Below, one piece after another: positions 12,351 to 24,978 of a stretch of 64,000 nucleotides of DNA; positions within the stretch are counted from its first letter, which is position 1, and every line of letters begins with the position of its first letter. The DNA is taken from NCBI GenBank assembly GCA_027627225.1, contig CM051036.1:39814926-39878925 (forward strand), read 5' to 3'. The notes under the pieces are model-generated. The model ran no database searches. It was not told where the DNA came from and saw nothing but the letters and a program-made list of their open reading frames with translations. The stretch comes from Congeria kusceri. Its lineage: Eukaryota; Mollusca; Bivalvia; Myida; Dreissenidae. Both the position numbers and the translations under genes were made by a program.

Positions 12351-15300
12351 TTAGGTCGATTTCTTATAGAAGAAAACGAAAACGGCTGCTCCAGCGAAGA
12401 CCGCCAGGGGATATAACATAGCGATCGTGGCTCCAACAGCTGAACGTTTGATTTGCGGGATGCTGTCACTTGTTGTACCAGTGCCATAAAATGTGAAACC
12501 AAAAACTTTTAAATGTGGTACTTCTCCATCTGAAATATAATGTTATAATTACATCAGTAACGGGGGGTTACCTAAATTTACGTTCGTGTGTTAAAATTAT
12601 GATTATTAAATGTAGTTTATGTTTTACATTTTTGTCCAGGCGTGAATAAACTTATTCTGACTTTAGTTCGAGAATTTCTGTGACCTTGCTAACGACATTC
12701 TAGAGTTATAGTTGTCATCGTAACAACTATATTCATTTAGTGCCGCAGGTCAACAATACTACATATATATATATATAATTATTTATACGATGTTACTCGG
12801 GGGTAAAATAAGAAATCTACGTTTATTTACCATTTTCTTAATACCGCTTTTCGCTTTGTTAATTTACAAACAAACTCAAATACATTTAATTCATGAAGTA
12901 ATACTTATCATGCTTATGATTTTACCAGGAATCTCCAGCTCGATCGCCCAAACACCTGTTCCATGTTCACCCCAGAAGTTCACAGATCGCATCCATACGT
13001 CCTTAGTGACATTAACAGGCTGCACTTGTCCGGCGTCGACTAGAACAGACCGCGTACCGCTTGGAGACACGAGAAGGAGCCTTGTGTTGTTTGGCTCTGA
13101 CACTCCAAACGTAACCAGTACCCTCACTTGTTCTATCTTCTTCACACAAGCTGAACCCGGAACGCAAGTGATGTTGATTGTACATTTATGCATGTTGCAA
13201 CTGTTATGAGAAAAAAAGACCTTTGAACTTTATGTGCCGTTGCTTATCACAGAACACTGCAAGGTAGTATCTAGGCAAGTGTATTATTTTTAAAGCAGTG
13301 TGTTCTCTCGATATTCAATGGAAATATACCCAAATAAGTACGGTTTCTGTTCAATCAACAAACATGTAGAAAACACACATATAAGACGTTACCTGAAATC
13401 GCTCGGTGAAGTCTTTTGAACAACTACTAATGGCTCTACTGGCTCCCACGATGCTGCTAATGTCGAAGCTTTCTTAGCATTCAGCAAACCGAATCCAAAC
13501 ACACGATGGTCTGCAAGTTATTTGAATCATTATTCTTTGACCTTATTATGTCGGTGACAACTGTATTCTTTCTGTGACAACAAATAACTCATATGTGCTA
13601 AATAACTATCATACACCAAAGATAGATTCACAAACTCTTTTAATAGATCTTTGTCATCCAGGTCAAATAAAAGATTCAAATGAATACTAGCAACATATAA
13701 ACAAAAAACGCATATAACAATACTGCAAGTATAAAAGTTATAAATAAAATCCTATTTATTCTTGGAATGACTTACATAAATATCCTGCCCCATTCCGATG
13801 GAAGTTGGGCGACTCATGTTTCAAGCTCTCGTGTTCAGATGACCGGACAAGTATGTGCATAACGTCTCTCCGTGTAAGGTGGGGACTAAAATCGTAATTA
13901 ATGAAGAAAACTATCAATAGGTACATACACACGCTCCAGTACACAATTCCAGTAATAAAGTATGAATAAAGATATTTTAGTTTCGTCACACATGTAAAAC
14001 AAAACAATATAAGAATAATGAGACATCACCAAGAGACAAATTCAATGTAAGAGCAACGCGAAACTGACATATACCACAACACAACAAATTCACCATCACC
14101 AATGATAAACTACACTTCAATTCATCAAACGCCATCCAAGCTCACTGCCAAAATAGACATGCAGAATTGAAAAATGTGTGATTGAAAAATAGATGAAACA
14201 CGTATGTATTGTACACATAATTAGTAATAAATGAATATCGTAGAAGCAGACACGGTATTTAACGATACATAATCAATATTCAATATATATAAATAATACA
14301 CTTCGGCTGCATCAGCTTTAGAGAAACTCGTATAAACGACGCCATGTTATTTATTGAAGGCAAGATGCCATCTGTCTTTGTCACACGGGTAACGCAAAAT
14401 AGGCATATAAAACAACACAATAGATATTAAAACTGGGGTCACTGCCATTATATGTAACTCACGTTTAAGCGCTTACTTTGTTTGTAGGACTTGTGCAGCG
14501 ATTGCAGAGACGATGGCTGTCGATGCAGAAGAGCCCCCGAATCTTGCACATCTCTTGTCTGGTATCCCTGACGTTGTCATCTAGAAATATAACCCAGACA
14601 ACAATAAACCTTCCTGCGGATTTCATTCATATGCATATTAATATGTATTTGGTGCAGATGTTGCTCACAGACATCACATGATAAACTGTCAACCTAGTTT
14701 GCACAAACAAGCACACCAATCTTGAGAAGCGCTTGTTAGTTCGCATAATGGGAAATAATCCGTCCTTTAGAAACAGCTGGGGTGAGTAGTTTGAAATCTT
14801 GAGTGAGAAAATTGTGAAATGCTAAATATATTAGTGGAAAAATAAAAATGAAAAATGACTGATCAAATTGCACGACTAACATTCTGTCAAGTCAATGTTT
14901 AATTTGTGTACGCACTCACCAGTGTTGTGGAATTTAAGGACGATCCCTCAGAAAGGGATGCAGTTAGGACCGCTGCGCTGTTAGTCACGAAACTGGGTAT
15001 TCTTCCATTATGACCAACACTACTGACAACAACGGTGTATGGGTTGTTGGCAAGACCATTGCCTAGTTCACCCGAAGGAAACACGTAAAGAGAGCCTCTA
15101 CCATGTCTTCCCTAAAACAGAAATCTTCTGTTACATCCCTCCGAATGTTATCATTTTTAAATATTCATACTTTATGATGTAATGTTCTATCAACAGAACT
15201 GCAGCTAGATTTATTGTGATCCGATATTTGATGTGTGTGTAGCCTTAACGCATGGTGTGTGCTTATTCAAACAAACGATCATGAATACTTCCCGTGAAAC

Positions 15301-18300
15301 ATAAATTTTTATTTTTTTTATTTTGAGTGTTTTCCCATCTGGTGTTGTCTCTATAATTGCCCACCAGCAAGTGATGTCATAGCTATCTGAAGGTATTTCG
15401 CCATAGATAATACGCTTAAACCTAAGGCTATGCCATTATAATATCTGTACCAATGATACTATGATATAATATCTGTACCAATGATACTATGATACAAACT
15501 TCCAACAATTATCGATTTATTTTAAATCATATAGATGCAATGAAATGCAAGGATATATGTAACAGAGAGAAAATATATTGATGTGATGGATACAAATGTC
15601 TGAATGAGGAATTATATGCACTTACATATATCGACCCTTGCTCAATGGCATCATAAGAGGCAAAATCGCTTTCTTGAAATTGTTCTTCATAAGCAAATCC
15701 ATTTGTGAATATGGAAATATGGTCCTGCATGAATGAAAGTCCAGCAGCAAAATGATCCATCGCCATGCACGGTTTGCATCCCCTCAAAGCATCTACTGTC
15801 GCAATCTTAAACACTGTAACGATGACATGCACATATGTTAATTGTGCTATATAATATAATATACTACAGCCTTGAAAGTTGTTTTCCGTATTAAGAAAAA
15901 GTGGATTCGCATTCTTATATCTTGATAAACGTTGTTCTGTAAACACAAACCACTGTTTGTCCAATGGCAACACAATCTATAATTGCTTACGCTCATTAAG
16001 CGGTCACCCTATTTCATTCATGTACCTATTTTTTTTAAATATAACTTAAAGACGAGTATTATAAATTTATTAAATGAATTGTTTGAAAACAGTCTATTAC
16101 TGTTTGTGCAGATGTTCGTTTCATTTTTAGTTTAACATACCAAAATACCAGCTGTGTGTTTATAAATGATTCAGAGCTAACCACGTCGACTGATTGTTTA
16201 CGCATGTTTGAAATCCCTAAATGTCCAGTTTAGCATGCGTCGTCATTGGCACCAACTACCAAATATATAAAATAGTCGACTCTTCTGTCACTTAAATATT
16301 CATTTAATGCTGATGCCCTGTAATTTACAAGAAAATTGGAAGATATACCTGCGACTTTGGCTTTATAGGCGACACCTTTACTACACTCATCACTATTAGC
16401 ACTGGACGCAGCAATCAGGCCGCGCGTGTTTGTACCGTGACTAAATATGGAATGAAATCAATTAAATCACATATTAAAATTGTAGTCGATTAAAACAAAA
16501 CTTTTTGACACAGTATCTAAGCCTATTGTTCAATTAATGCTGGAATATATTAAGAGTACCTGGTAATTAAAAGTACCCGGGTAATTAATTTTAACTGACA
16601 ACACATGATGGTAAAAAACAAGGCAAATAATTAAAATAATACTTAAAAAATATTGTAAAAGGCATTTAAATAATCAATATACTTTACTCGGCATATGACA
16701 TGTATTCGTTGTAATCCCTTTGATAGTCCGGCTTCACGTCAACAGATGCCGCAACAAAGTTACGACTCCGGTCTCTGTCCTGTAAACCAAATTTAATACC
16801 ATTCAAATCAGATGCTTGAATTGCTCACATGTCAAGTGTTTGATCAAGACAATAACACAACTTGACTGGTTTAAATATTGACTAGTATTATCATACGCAT
16901 TGTTGGGATATCAGATAGAACGTGATCTATGCAAACTAGTTAAATTTAAAAAATACGCAGATAGCATATTTGGTTATCATGTTTAACAAATTTTATTTGC
17001 AGACAGCAATATTATTTCTGATCATGTATCATGTGTATTTGTAGGCTTACAATATTGTCACTTAGGAATTCATGTTCTATTTTCACACCAACATCTAGAA
17101 TCGCAATGGTGACTCCCTCTCCATTTCTGTTCTCTGCCCAAGCCTCTTCAATCCCCATTCCAAACTATGTTTTTGTACTCATAGTTAGTGCCTGGACAAT
17201 GACAGAGTTTAAAACGTAAGCGAATATACATTTGAGGCGTGTCGTGGAAAAACAGGGCTTAATGCATGTGCGAAAAAGTGTCGTCCCGGATTAGCCTGTG
17301 CAGTCCGCACAGGCTAATCCAGGACGGCACTTTCCGCTTTTATGGCATTTTCGGTTTCAAGGAAGTCTCTTCTAAACATAAATCCTCTGTAGGCGAAAAG
17401 TGCCGTCCTGGATTCACCTGCACAGGCAAATCCGGGACGACACTTTACGCACATGCATTAAGCCCGGGTTTCCCATGACACGTTTCATGTATTGAGTATC
17501 CACAATAAAATCGCAAAGGTTTGAATACATACACATCGATGTCTCAGCGAATTATTTATATAACTCTAATGTTAAAATATAAAGGCATATCATGTGTGAT
17601 TGAGAGAATTGGAAACATCAAACAGACTCACGTGTATTTACTATTTGTTATGTTGCTGTTTTATTTCAATAAATATTGATACATTTAACTTACGGCCATG
17701 TTTAAGTGTTTCCAAGGTTAATAAGAAATCATGTAACTGAAAAAATAAGCTCAGTCCATGTCATAATAGAATGTTATACTAATATGTGAATATCTGCAGA
17801 ATCATGGAAGGATCCAGGATTTCAGGTGATAAATCTTTGCACATCCACCTCCTCCTCCTTATCATCATCATCATCGCTGTCGTCGTCATTAAATGCACTT
17901 TTTTGACTGAATAGATCAATATTTTTTTCACCGTATTATGTTCCAAAGATATGTAGGTTCATTCGTATACCATGCACCTGTTTTGGCAGCAAATTGCTTT
18001 TGTTTGATGTGCCTGTCCACTACACACTAGCAGAGCCAGAGGGGGAGGGGTGGGCCGGGCCATATATACATGGGCATAATTAGGCTAGAACTTTTTTTGC
18101 TAGATTCGCTCGCTTAGTTTTTGTTTTTATACAATACACATTAACTTAAGTAAACAAACCAGACCGAGCCCGCCCCTACCATTTCTACCGTACACCGTAG
18201 TATCGGCGCCGACGTTCAGCGAAAACAAAAACTATAGACCACAGGTACATACACTTTAATAGTAGATGATATTGTTTTCTTTCACAAATTCATATAGTAT

Positions 18301-21300
18301 GTAAAAATGTAATATGCAATACACCATTGATACTTTTCGAATAAATAAGATTTAAAGTCAAAATTCACGTAAAATCAATTACTACTTCGAGTTTAAACAG
18401 TTTGCCTCAATAAATAGTTCCCAAAAATCTAAATCGACAAACTTTTTGTTCCATTATCAGTCAGGCCAAATTTCGTATTGTTTTATGCATTCATAAGAAA
18501 GATATAACGTGATAAAGTAGCGGAGTGTTCACATCGTATGCTCTGATTCCTGGCGATTTCATATTTTTCCCAGCACCATATGTCAGCGAATTGACACAAA
18601 GTCGGCACCACTTGCCTTAGTAGTTCACAACGCAATCGTAGGAGTATATTTCACAATATTTCGTGTAGAAACATGTTCGTCTGTCTGTCCGTTAGTTCGT
18701 TTCAATTAAAAATCACATGCGTAGCACATTTGAGGACAACTGATGAGCATTAGTTGACTAAATTCAAACACACATGCATCGAGAATTTTTGTATTATTTA
18801 TTTACAGAAGTGTAATGATCTGTTTCGAAGTGAATGTCATTTAATAACTCACACGTTCACAGCCATGCTCATCAACTGACTTGAAATGTGCTACAAATAT
18901 GCACTGTTTATTTCATCGAACCGGACAGATGTTTTTTTTACTCTAATTATTGTGAAATATACTCGTGTGATGGCGTTAGAAAAGATTATTGCAAGTGATG
19001 CCGACGTAGTGGCAATTTCGCTGTCATATGAGGCCGGGGAAAATATGAAATCGCCATGAATTGGAGGCAGGAATTATCACTTTTTTTATGAATGCATACA
19101 CATACTAGGCCATTTGGTGTGATTGCTAATGGAATATAAACAAACAGTGTGTCGATGTAGATCTTTTGGAACTTTACTATTTATTGAGACAAAACTGTTT
19201 AAACTCGAAAGTAGTCATTTTGATTTGACATGATTTTCAACTTGTAATCATATTTTTCGAAACGTACAAATGTCTTTTATGCGGTATCCTGTGCAAACGG
19301 TGTATTGCATCTGACATATTTATATAAAAGATCTATATGAATTTAAAAAAGAAACAATATCATCCACAAATAAAGGTAAATATACCTTTTGTCTATAGTT
19401 TACCGTTTCCGATGAACTTTGGCGCCGGTACTACTGTGTACTTAATAAATCGTAGGGGCCGGGCTAGGTCGGGAATATTTTACTGAAGTTGACGTGTATC
19501 TTTTACCACATCGAGCGAGCGAAGCGAGCAAAAAAAAAGCATATTAACTGACTTTTGACCGTTTAATATACAGCAGTTATCTGCAACGTTAAATTCAAAC
19601 TTAATTAGAAGTACGGGTTACTGCGTGCAGAGAAATACTTATTGTTATCAATGCTTTTAACTACATAGACATATGTTTAATGGGTTTTGTATTTAGGACA
19701 AAAAAATAATGTAAGTCAGTTGATAACAAACAAGTATTGAGGCTCTGATAGATTAACTTTCATCTAGTACTTTAACGGACCAAACTCTTAATTCATACCT
19801 GCAAACTTTCTGTCACAGTTTGCATCAGGTTAACAAACACCTCTTTGACTTGTTCTATCTTTTCAATCTGCAAAAATTGAGAAAACTGGCATAATATTAA
19901 GCTTCAAAAATAGATAATATTACCATAGACGATTGTTTCACTATTGAATAAAACATTAATATATACAATCGCCCAGTGTATGTGTTACTCTTATTGTGAT
20001 CTTAGAAAATTTATATACTGTAACCCTGACACCACGCGAGCGCGTTTAAACCAGGTATAATGGATAATTGTGGGGCTTTAACCGATGCATCAATATATAG
20101 TTTGTCTTAAAAATCCGACCCATGATGTTGAAAACCAGAGATGATCATTAAGGTGTCTTGTATTATGGAATGTATTTTGACGATTTAACACTTTCTTGAT
20201 TTAAAAAAAGTCTGATCTAAAACGGCAAGTCAATAAAAATTGTAGTTTAACATTTAAATTCAACGCTAAATCTTTAATCATTACCCGTTGGATATTATTG
20301 TTTTGAAAACATTGCAAATATTCTTATGTGCAATGGTCATGTACATTATGCTATAGTATAACGCAGTAGCGCGGCATTAGTTCTTTCTCACTACATCTAG
20401 CCAGGATACGCCGCGATTCGCAGACGCTCGTGTATCTGCAGCAACAATACCTTGCCCTTGGAGCTGTCCAGTATCTGGAGCAACCTGGCCTCTGGTAAAC
20501 CTCCACTCACGTTCAGGTGCCGAAAGACGTATATGTCAGGCATGATCTATGAAATAAACCAACAAGTTTATGTATTTTATTTCTTAAATGTTTTGTCAAC
20601 TATTATATATTATAACTATATTATAAGTATTGTATATACAATTTAAAAAATCGTGATACTTGTTTCGATGAATGGCAGTCTCTTCTCTACATTTTTATTT
20701 TTTGCCGGATATTCGAAGAAATCTTAAACCGAACATTTGATTGGTTCAATATGTTTTTATTCTCCTAAAATCTGTACGAAATTTGCTTAACTGTTTAATG
20801 TTTGTTGTACAAACAAGTTTGTTCAAGATTCTAGTTCATTAATAATGGGCAAAACACGAAACGCCAAAATGATGAACATGTGCCTTAAATATGTGTATTC
20901 AAACTGAAAACTATATCAACACGAAGGAATAGTCTTGTATTAACCATCACAACATATTTGTCAAACCAATATGTTCATAGCGGGATAATTTCTTAAATAA
21001 ACCTAACATTCTTTACACAGTTGCGACATGCTCACTACTAATTGGAATATCATATTTCATGAGTTTAACTGTGACTAATTATGTGTATTATTCGAATAGC
21101 GGGATAATTTCTTAATAAACCTAACATTCTTTACACAGTTGCGACATGCTCACTACTAATTGGAATATCATATTTCATGAGTTTAATTCGTGACATGTGA
21201 CATGTCACTGGATACAATTGCACGACCGTTCGGACAAGAATGTTAATATATTTTATCTCAACTACATCTATGATACAAGTTATTAAATTAGATAGGGACT

Positions 21301-21920
21301 ATGTATTTTCACGAAACATTTCACGTGTTTTACGTTTACGTACTCAACATGTACATTGCAATAGTTGACAAGAAGTTGCAAAGGGTGCACAAAATGGATT
21401 TAGAAAGTAATAAAAGTATATGGCTATATAACAGCTGTTAAATATGGATATAAGCATTGAAGGTGTGTCGACATTACATTAAATGTTAAACAATATACAG
21501 CTGTTATCGTATCATTCGACTCATTCGCTGATTCAGCGAGTACACATCCAGAATTCAGAAAACATCGAAACGATGTCCCACGTCACACTATAGTGTAACG
21601 CATGCAATTACTTCGTTATTATCCTTTTAATATCGAAAAAATATGTATCATAATTTGCAAAAACACAAACACACGTAAATAGCGTTTTGTTAAGTACATA
21701 TAAGGTAACATCTTACACTGTCACACGAATGCAAAGCATGATCGAACATTTTACTGACCTCGTTAACAAACATATAATCTTGTCCCAGCGCCTTTTTCAC
21801 AAATTCAACATCTTCTTTGTGCATTTTAAAAATGAATTGATCAGTATACTTCCAATTATTTCCAGAATTCACAAAAAAGCAGAAATAAAGTATAAATCCG
21901 CTTAAATAAACCTTCGCCAT
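12351..21920 (-). CDS. Kexin/furin-type S8 protease-like protein, membrane-anchored
   Basis: Thirteen exons join in phase to 596 codons: 21920-21759, 20546-20451, 19867-19799, 17164-17051, 16779-16688, 16440-16349, 15813-15626, 15111-14920, 14580-14477, 13885-13776, 13510-13393, 13200-12926, 12529-12351. Order: signal peptide (about 1-20); short prodomain to about 109; catalytic Asp in AILDVG (133); His in HGTNTRG (179); Ser in GGSSAS (353); GFGLLNAKKA end of the catalytic domain (about 412-421); P domain with VSPSGTRSVL and GVWAIEL (about 450-537); transmembrane helix 569-592; tail KKST. The layout is that of proprotein convertases, which cut secreted precursors in the secretory pathway. Departures: DDG is DVG, the SWGPEDDG segment is absent, SGNGG is SGELG so the oxyanion Asn position holds Glu, and I see neither a dibasic maturation site nor the usual QWHL segment before the Asp block. 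Activity and specificity are therefore doubtful. Introns carry repeats. Confidence 0.82.
15438..15495. repeat. Short tandem duplication in protease intron
   Basis: ATATCTGTACCAATGATACT plus ATGATA occurs twice head to tail. It lies in the intron between the exons at 15626-15813 and 14920-15111. Confidence 0.8.
17234..17483. mobile_element. Bivalve-type MITE with paired hairpins (copy 1)
   Basis: About 250 bp with inverted ends (GGCTTAATGCATGTGCG at the left, CGCACATGCATTAAGCC at the right). Inside is a near-perfect hairpin built on GGATTAGCCTGTGCAG and its complement (17283-17325), a second, weaker one near 17410-17440, and a repeated GTGTCGTCCCGG motif. The same element is at 31861-32122. 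It has no coding capacity. I know this sequence type as abundant in bivalve, particularly dreissenid, genomes. It sits in an intron of the protease-like gene. Confidence 0.8.
17812..19545. mobile_element. Large imperfect foldback repeat in protease intron
   Basis: The segment folds on itself about 18790. Left-arm features reappear complemented in the right arm: a GCTCATCAGTTG/CAACTGATGAGC pair near the centre, CTCAATAAATAGTTCC (about 18410) against GGAACTTTACTATTTATTGAG (about 19170), and AGATTCGCTCGCTTAG (about 18103) against GAGCGAGCGAAGCGAGC (about 19515). It begins with GGATCCAGGATTTCAGG and an (ATC)n run. Related sequence is at 40790-41870. No coding capacity. Confidence 0.6.
20979..21186. 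repeat. Two-copy tandem duplication, about 120-bp period
   Basis: A block starting ATAGCGGGATAATTTCTTAA and ending TTTCATGAGTTTAA occurs at about 20979-21066 and again at about 21099-21186. It lies in the first intron of the protease-like gene. Near identity implies a recent event. Confidence 0.85.
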
Positions 21921-22324
21921 GCCGCTAGATTTAAGACCTAAACACTTGTAACTTGATCAGTACCAAAGAATGATTGAGTCAGAATCGTTAAAGGACAACT
22001 AGTGGCAAAATTTTCCAACATGGGACATTTTCCAAAAGATTTTGGATTACAAGAATGATCGTTTCTACCAAACAAGGATACGTAAATTATATAAATTCCT
22101 TATCAGTGATTACCAGATACTAAATATAATGGGTTAAATGTATTTGATTATAATTTACAAGTCCATGTCGGTGAGATTTAACAACTAAAATTGATTTATT
22201 AAATCTCAAAGTCATGAACATATTACTTTTATTAAAAACTTTAAAAATGTAATTAATCCCGATGATGTTTTAAAAGTTCTATGCGGTTTAAATACATGTG
22301 TGTTTACATCTCTAAATTAGTACG
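21921..22324. other. 5' flank of the protease-like gene
   Basis: AT-rich, no repeat or reading frame of note. It should hold the promoter, but I see no motif that I can defend. Confidence 0.4.
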
Positions 22325-23726
22325 GTGTCCTGTTACTGCCATCGTAGTTTCGCGACTTCGACGTGTGCTTATGAAAGGGCGCCGACGCACCGATACGAAA
22401 CGCCGACGCGCCGCCACGATCCGCCGAAGCGATATAAACGTCGGAATATTACGGTGTCCTGTTACGCCATCGTAGTTTCTCGACTTCGACCTGTGCTAAT
22501 GAAAGGGCGCCGACGCGCCGACATGATACGCCGACGCACCGACACGATACGCCGAAGCGCCGAGACGATGCGCCGAAGCGCCGACACGATACGCCGAAGC
22601 GATATAAACGTCGTGTGTTTTTTTCATATGTGGTTATAAAATTGGGCGAAGATACGAAGATACGAAGTTCATATCGCTTCTTCGCATCGTGTCGGCGCGT
22701 CGGCGACCTTTCATCAGCAAAGGTCGAATTCTCGAAACTACGATGGCGATAACAGGACTCCGTATAATATCGTGTTGTTTTTTTCAGATGTGGCTATAAA
22801 ATTGGGCGAAGATACGAACATACGACGTCCATATCGCTTCGGCGCATAGTGTCGGCGCGTCGGCACATCGTGTTGGCGCGTCGGTTCATCGTGTCGGCGT
22901 CTGCGCATCGTCTAGGCGCTTCGGCGCATCGTGTCGGCGTATCGGCGAATCGTATCGGTGCGTCGGCGTATAGTCTCGGCGCGTCGGCGACCTTTCATTT
23001 CTTAGGTCGCCGACGCGCCAACACGATACGCCGACGCGCCGAGACGATACGCCGACGTGCCGAGACGATACGCCGACGCGCCGACAGGATACGCCGCAGC
23101 GCCGACGTGCCGACACGATGCGACGAAGCTATATAAACGTCGTCTCTTCGTATCTTCGCCCAATTGTATAGCCACATATGAACAAACCACACGAGATTGC
23201 GACGTTTATATCTCTTCGGCGTATCGTGTCGGTGCTTCGGTGTATCGTGTCGGCGCTTCCGCGCATCGTTTCGGCGCTTCGGCGCATCGTGTCGGCGCGT
23301 CGGGGTATCGTCTCAGCGCGTCGGCGTATCGTGTCGGCGCGTCGGCGACCTCATAAATGTAAGGGCGCCGACGCTCTGAGACGATACGCCGACGTGCCGA
23401 GACGATACGTCGACGCGCCGAGACTATACGGGCGACGCGCCGACACGATGCGCCGAAGCGCTGAGACGATACTCCGAAGCGCCGACACGATGCGTCGAAG
23501 CGATATAAACGCCGCAATATCGTTTGTTTTTTCATATGTGGCTTTAAAATTGGTCAAAGATATAAATGTACATTAAACAATGGTATGAAAACACAATTGT
23601 TTACTTGTTTAAGTTACTTATAGATATACAGATTTAATATCAACATTAAAGTATTTTACAATTAAAATAAAAACAATGCTTTCAATAAGACTGTCTGCTT
23701 AATTTTGGTTTGGGTCAGAAAATATA

Positions 23727-23815
23727 CCTACAGGTACAATTTTAGTCATGGTATACGTTTATACCTGTAGGTACAAAAGTATGCCTGTAGGTACAGTTAT
23801 GTACCTGTAGGTCCA
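23727..23815. repeat. Cluster of TACCTGTAGGTA palindromes
   Basis: Four copies of the palindrome TACCTGTAGGTA or close variants, spaced 20-35 bp apart, in AT-rich sequence. The cluster is repeated at 25528-25616 in the duplicate. It abuts the nested element that starts at 23831 and may be a separate small hairpin repeat. Confidence 0.7.
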
Positions 23816-23830
23816 TCTATTTATTAAGGT

Positions 23831-24329
23831 TGCACAGAGGTGACTGCACTTCTCTTTTTTTATCTCGTTCCCACGAGATGCTAACTCGTGGGAACGAGAT
23901 ACATACTCACTCGTGGGAACGAGATACTAACTCGTTGGAACGAGATACTAACTCGTGGGAACGAGATACTATGTCGAGGGAACTAGTTACTCAGTCGAGA
24001 GGACGAGATACTAAGTCGAGGAACGAGTTAGTATCTCGTTCCCACGAGTTAGTATTTCGTTCTCACGAGTTAGAGAACCAATCAAATGTTTCCGTATATA
24101 ATAATTATGTTTTTATAATAACCATGGCTGACAAAAACGATCATGTTGTAAGATAGAACTAAGTCGTTCGCTCGAGTTAATATCTCGTTACCACGAAATA
24201 GTAAGTCGTTCCCTCGACATAGTTATTTCGTTCCCATAAGTAAGCATCTCGTTCCCACGAGTTAGTATTTCGTTCCATCGAGTTAATATATCGCGGGAAC
24301 GAGAAAAAAAGTTCATGTCACCTCTGTGC
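23831..24329. mobile_element. Nested foldback element (family 3), copy 1
   Basis: Inverted termini TGCACAGAGGTGAC and GTCACCTCTGTGC enclose about 500 bp made of roughly 20-bp modules ACTCGTGGGAACGAGATACT in the left half and their complements in the right, around an AT-rich centre near 24090-24140. The architecture matches families 1 and 2 with a different module. The plus-strand reading frame inside (23830-24156) follows the module period. Confidence 0.8.
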
Positions 24330-24978
24330 CACAGTAATTTATAGCTGTTGTGTTTACATTTACTTTTGACTAAGTATGGTACTGCATTATTTTATAGCCA
24401 CATACGAAAAATCCACACGAGACTGCGACGTTTATATCGCTTCGGCGTATCGTGTCGGCGCTTCGGCGTATCTTGTCGGCGCTTCGGCGTATCGTCTCGG
24501 CGCGTCGGCGCATCGTTTCGGCGCGTCGGCGTATCGTCTCGACGCGATTTCGATCTTAAAGAAATAATAGGGCGCCGACGCGCCGAGACGATACGCCGGG
24601 GCGCCGAGACGATACGCCGAAGCGCCGATATGATGCGCCGAAGCGCCGACTCGATACGCCGAAGCGCCGACACGATGCGCCGAAGCAATATAACCGTCGT
24701 CTCGTCGTTTTTTCCCCAATTTTATAGCCACATATAAAAAAAACACACGAGATAACGACGTTTATATCGCTTCGGCCTATCGTGTCGGTGCTTCGGCGTA
24801 CCGTCTCGGCGCTTTGGCTCATCTAATCGGCGCTTCGGCGTATTGTTTCGACACGATGCGCCAAAGCGCCGAGACGATACGCCGAAGAGCCGACACGATA
24901 CGCCGAAGCGCCGACACGATGCGCCGAAGCGATATTAACGTCGTCTCGTCATATCTTCGCCCAATTAAAAAGCCACAA

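Larger units (their letters stand above)
23178..24978. repeat. 1801-bp tandem duplication, copy 1
   Basis: Apparently identical to 24979-26779: every landmark and reading frame in this stretch recurs exactly 1801 bp later. It contains two foldback arms, the palindromic TACCTGTAGGTA cluster and the nested element at 23831-24329. Confidence 0.9.

Noticed and set aside
12790..13209. Plus-strand frame of 139 codons
   Set aside because: It is the complement of the protease P-domain exon.
17694..17736. Extra 43-nt exon of the protease-like gene with good sites (TTTTTTCAG and GGCC|GTAAGT)
   Set aside because: Including it breaks the phase between the exons at 19799 and 17164; direct joining of those two is in frame. 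It could be an alternative exon if another small exon exists.
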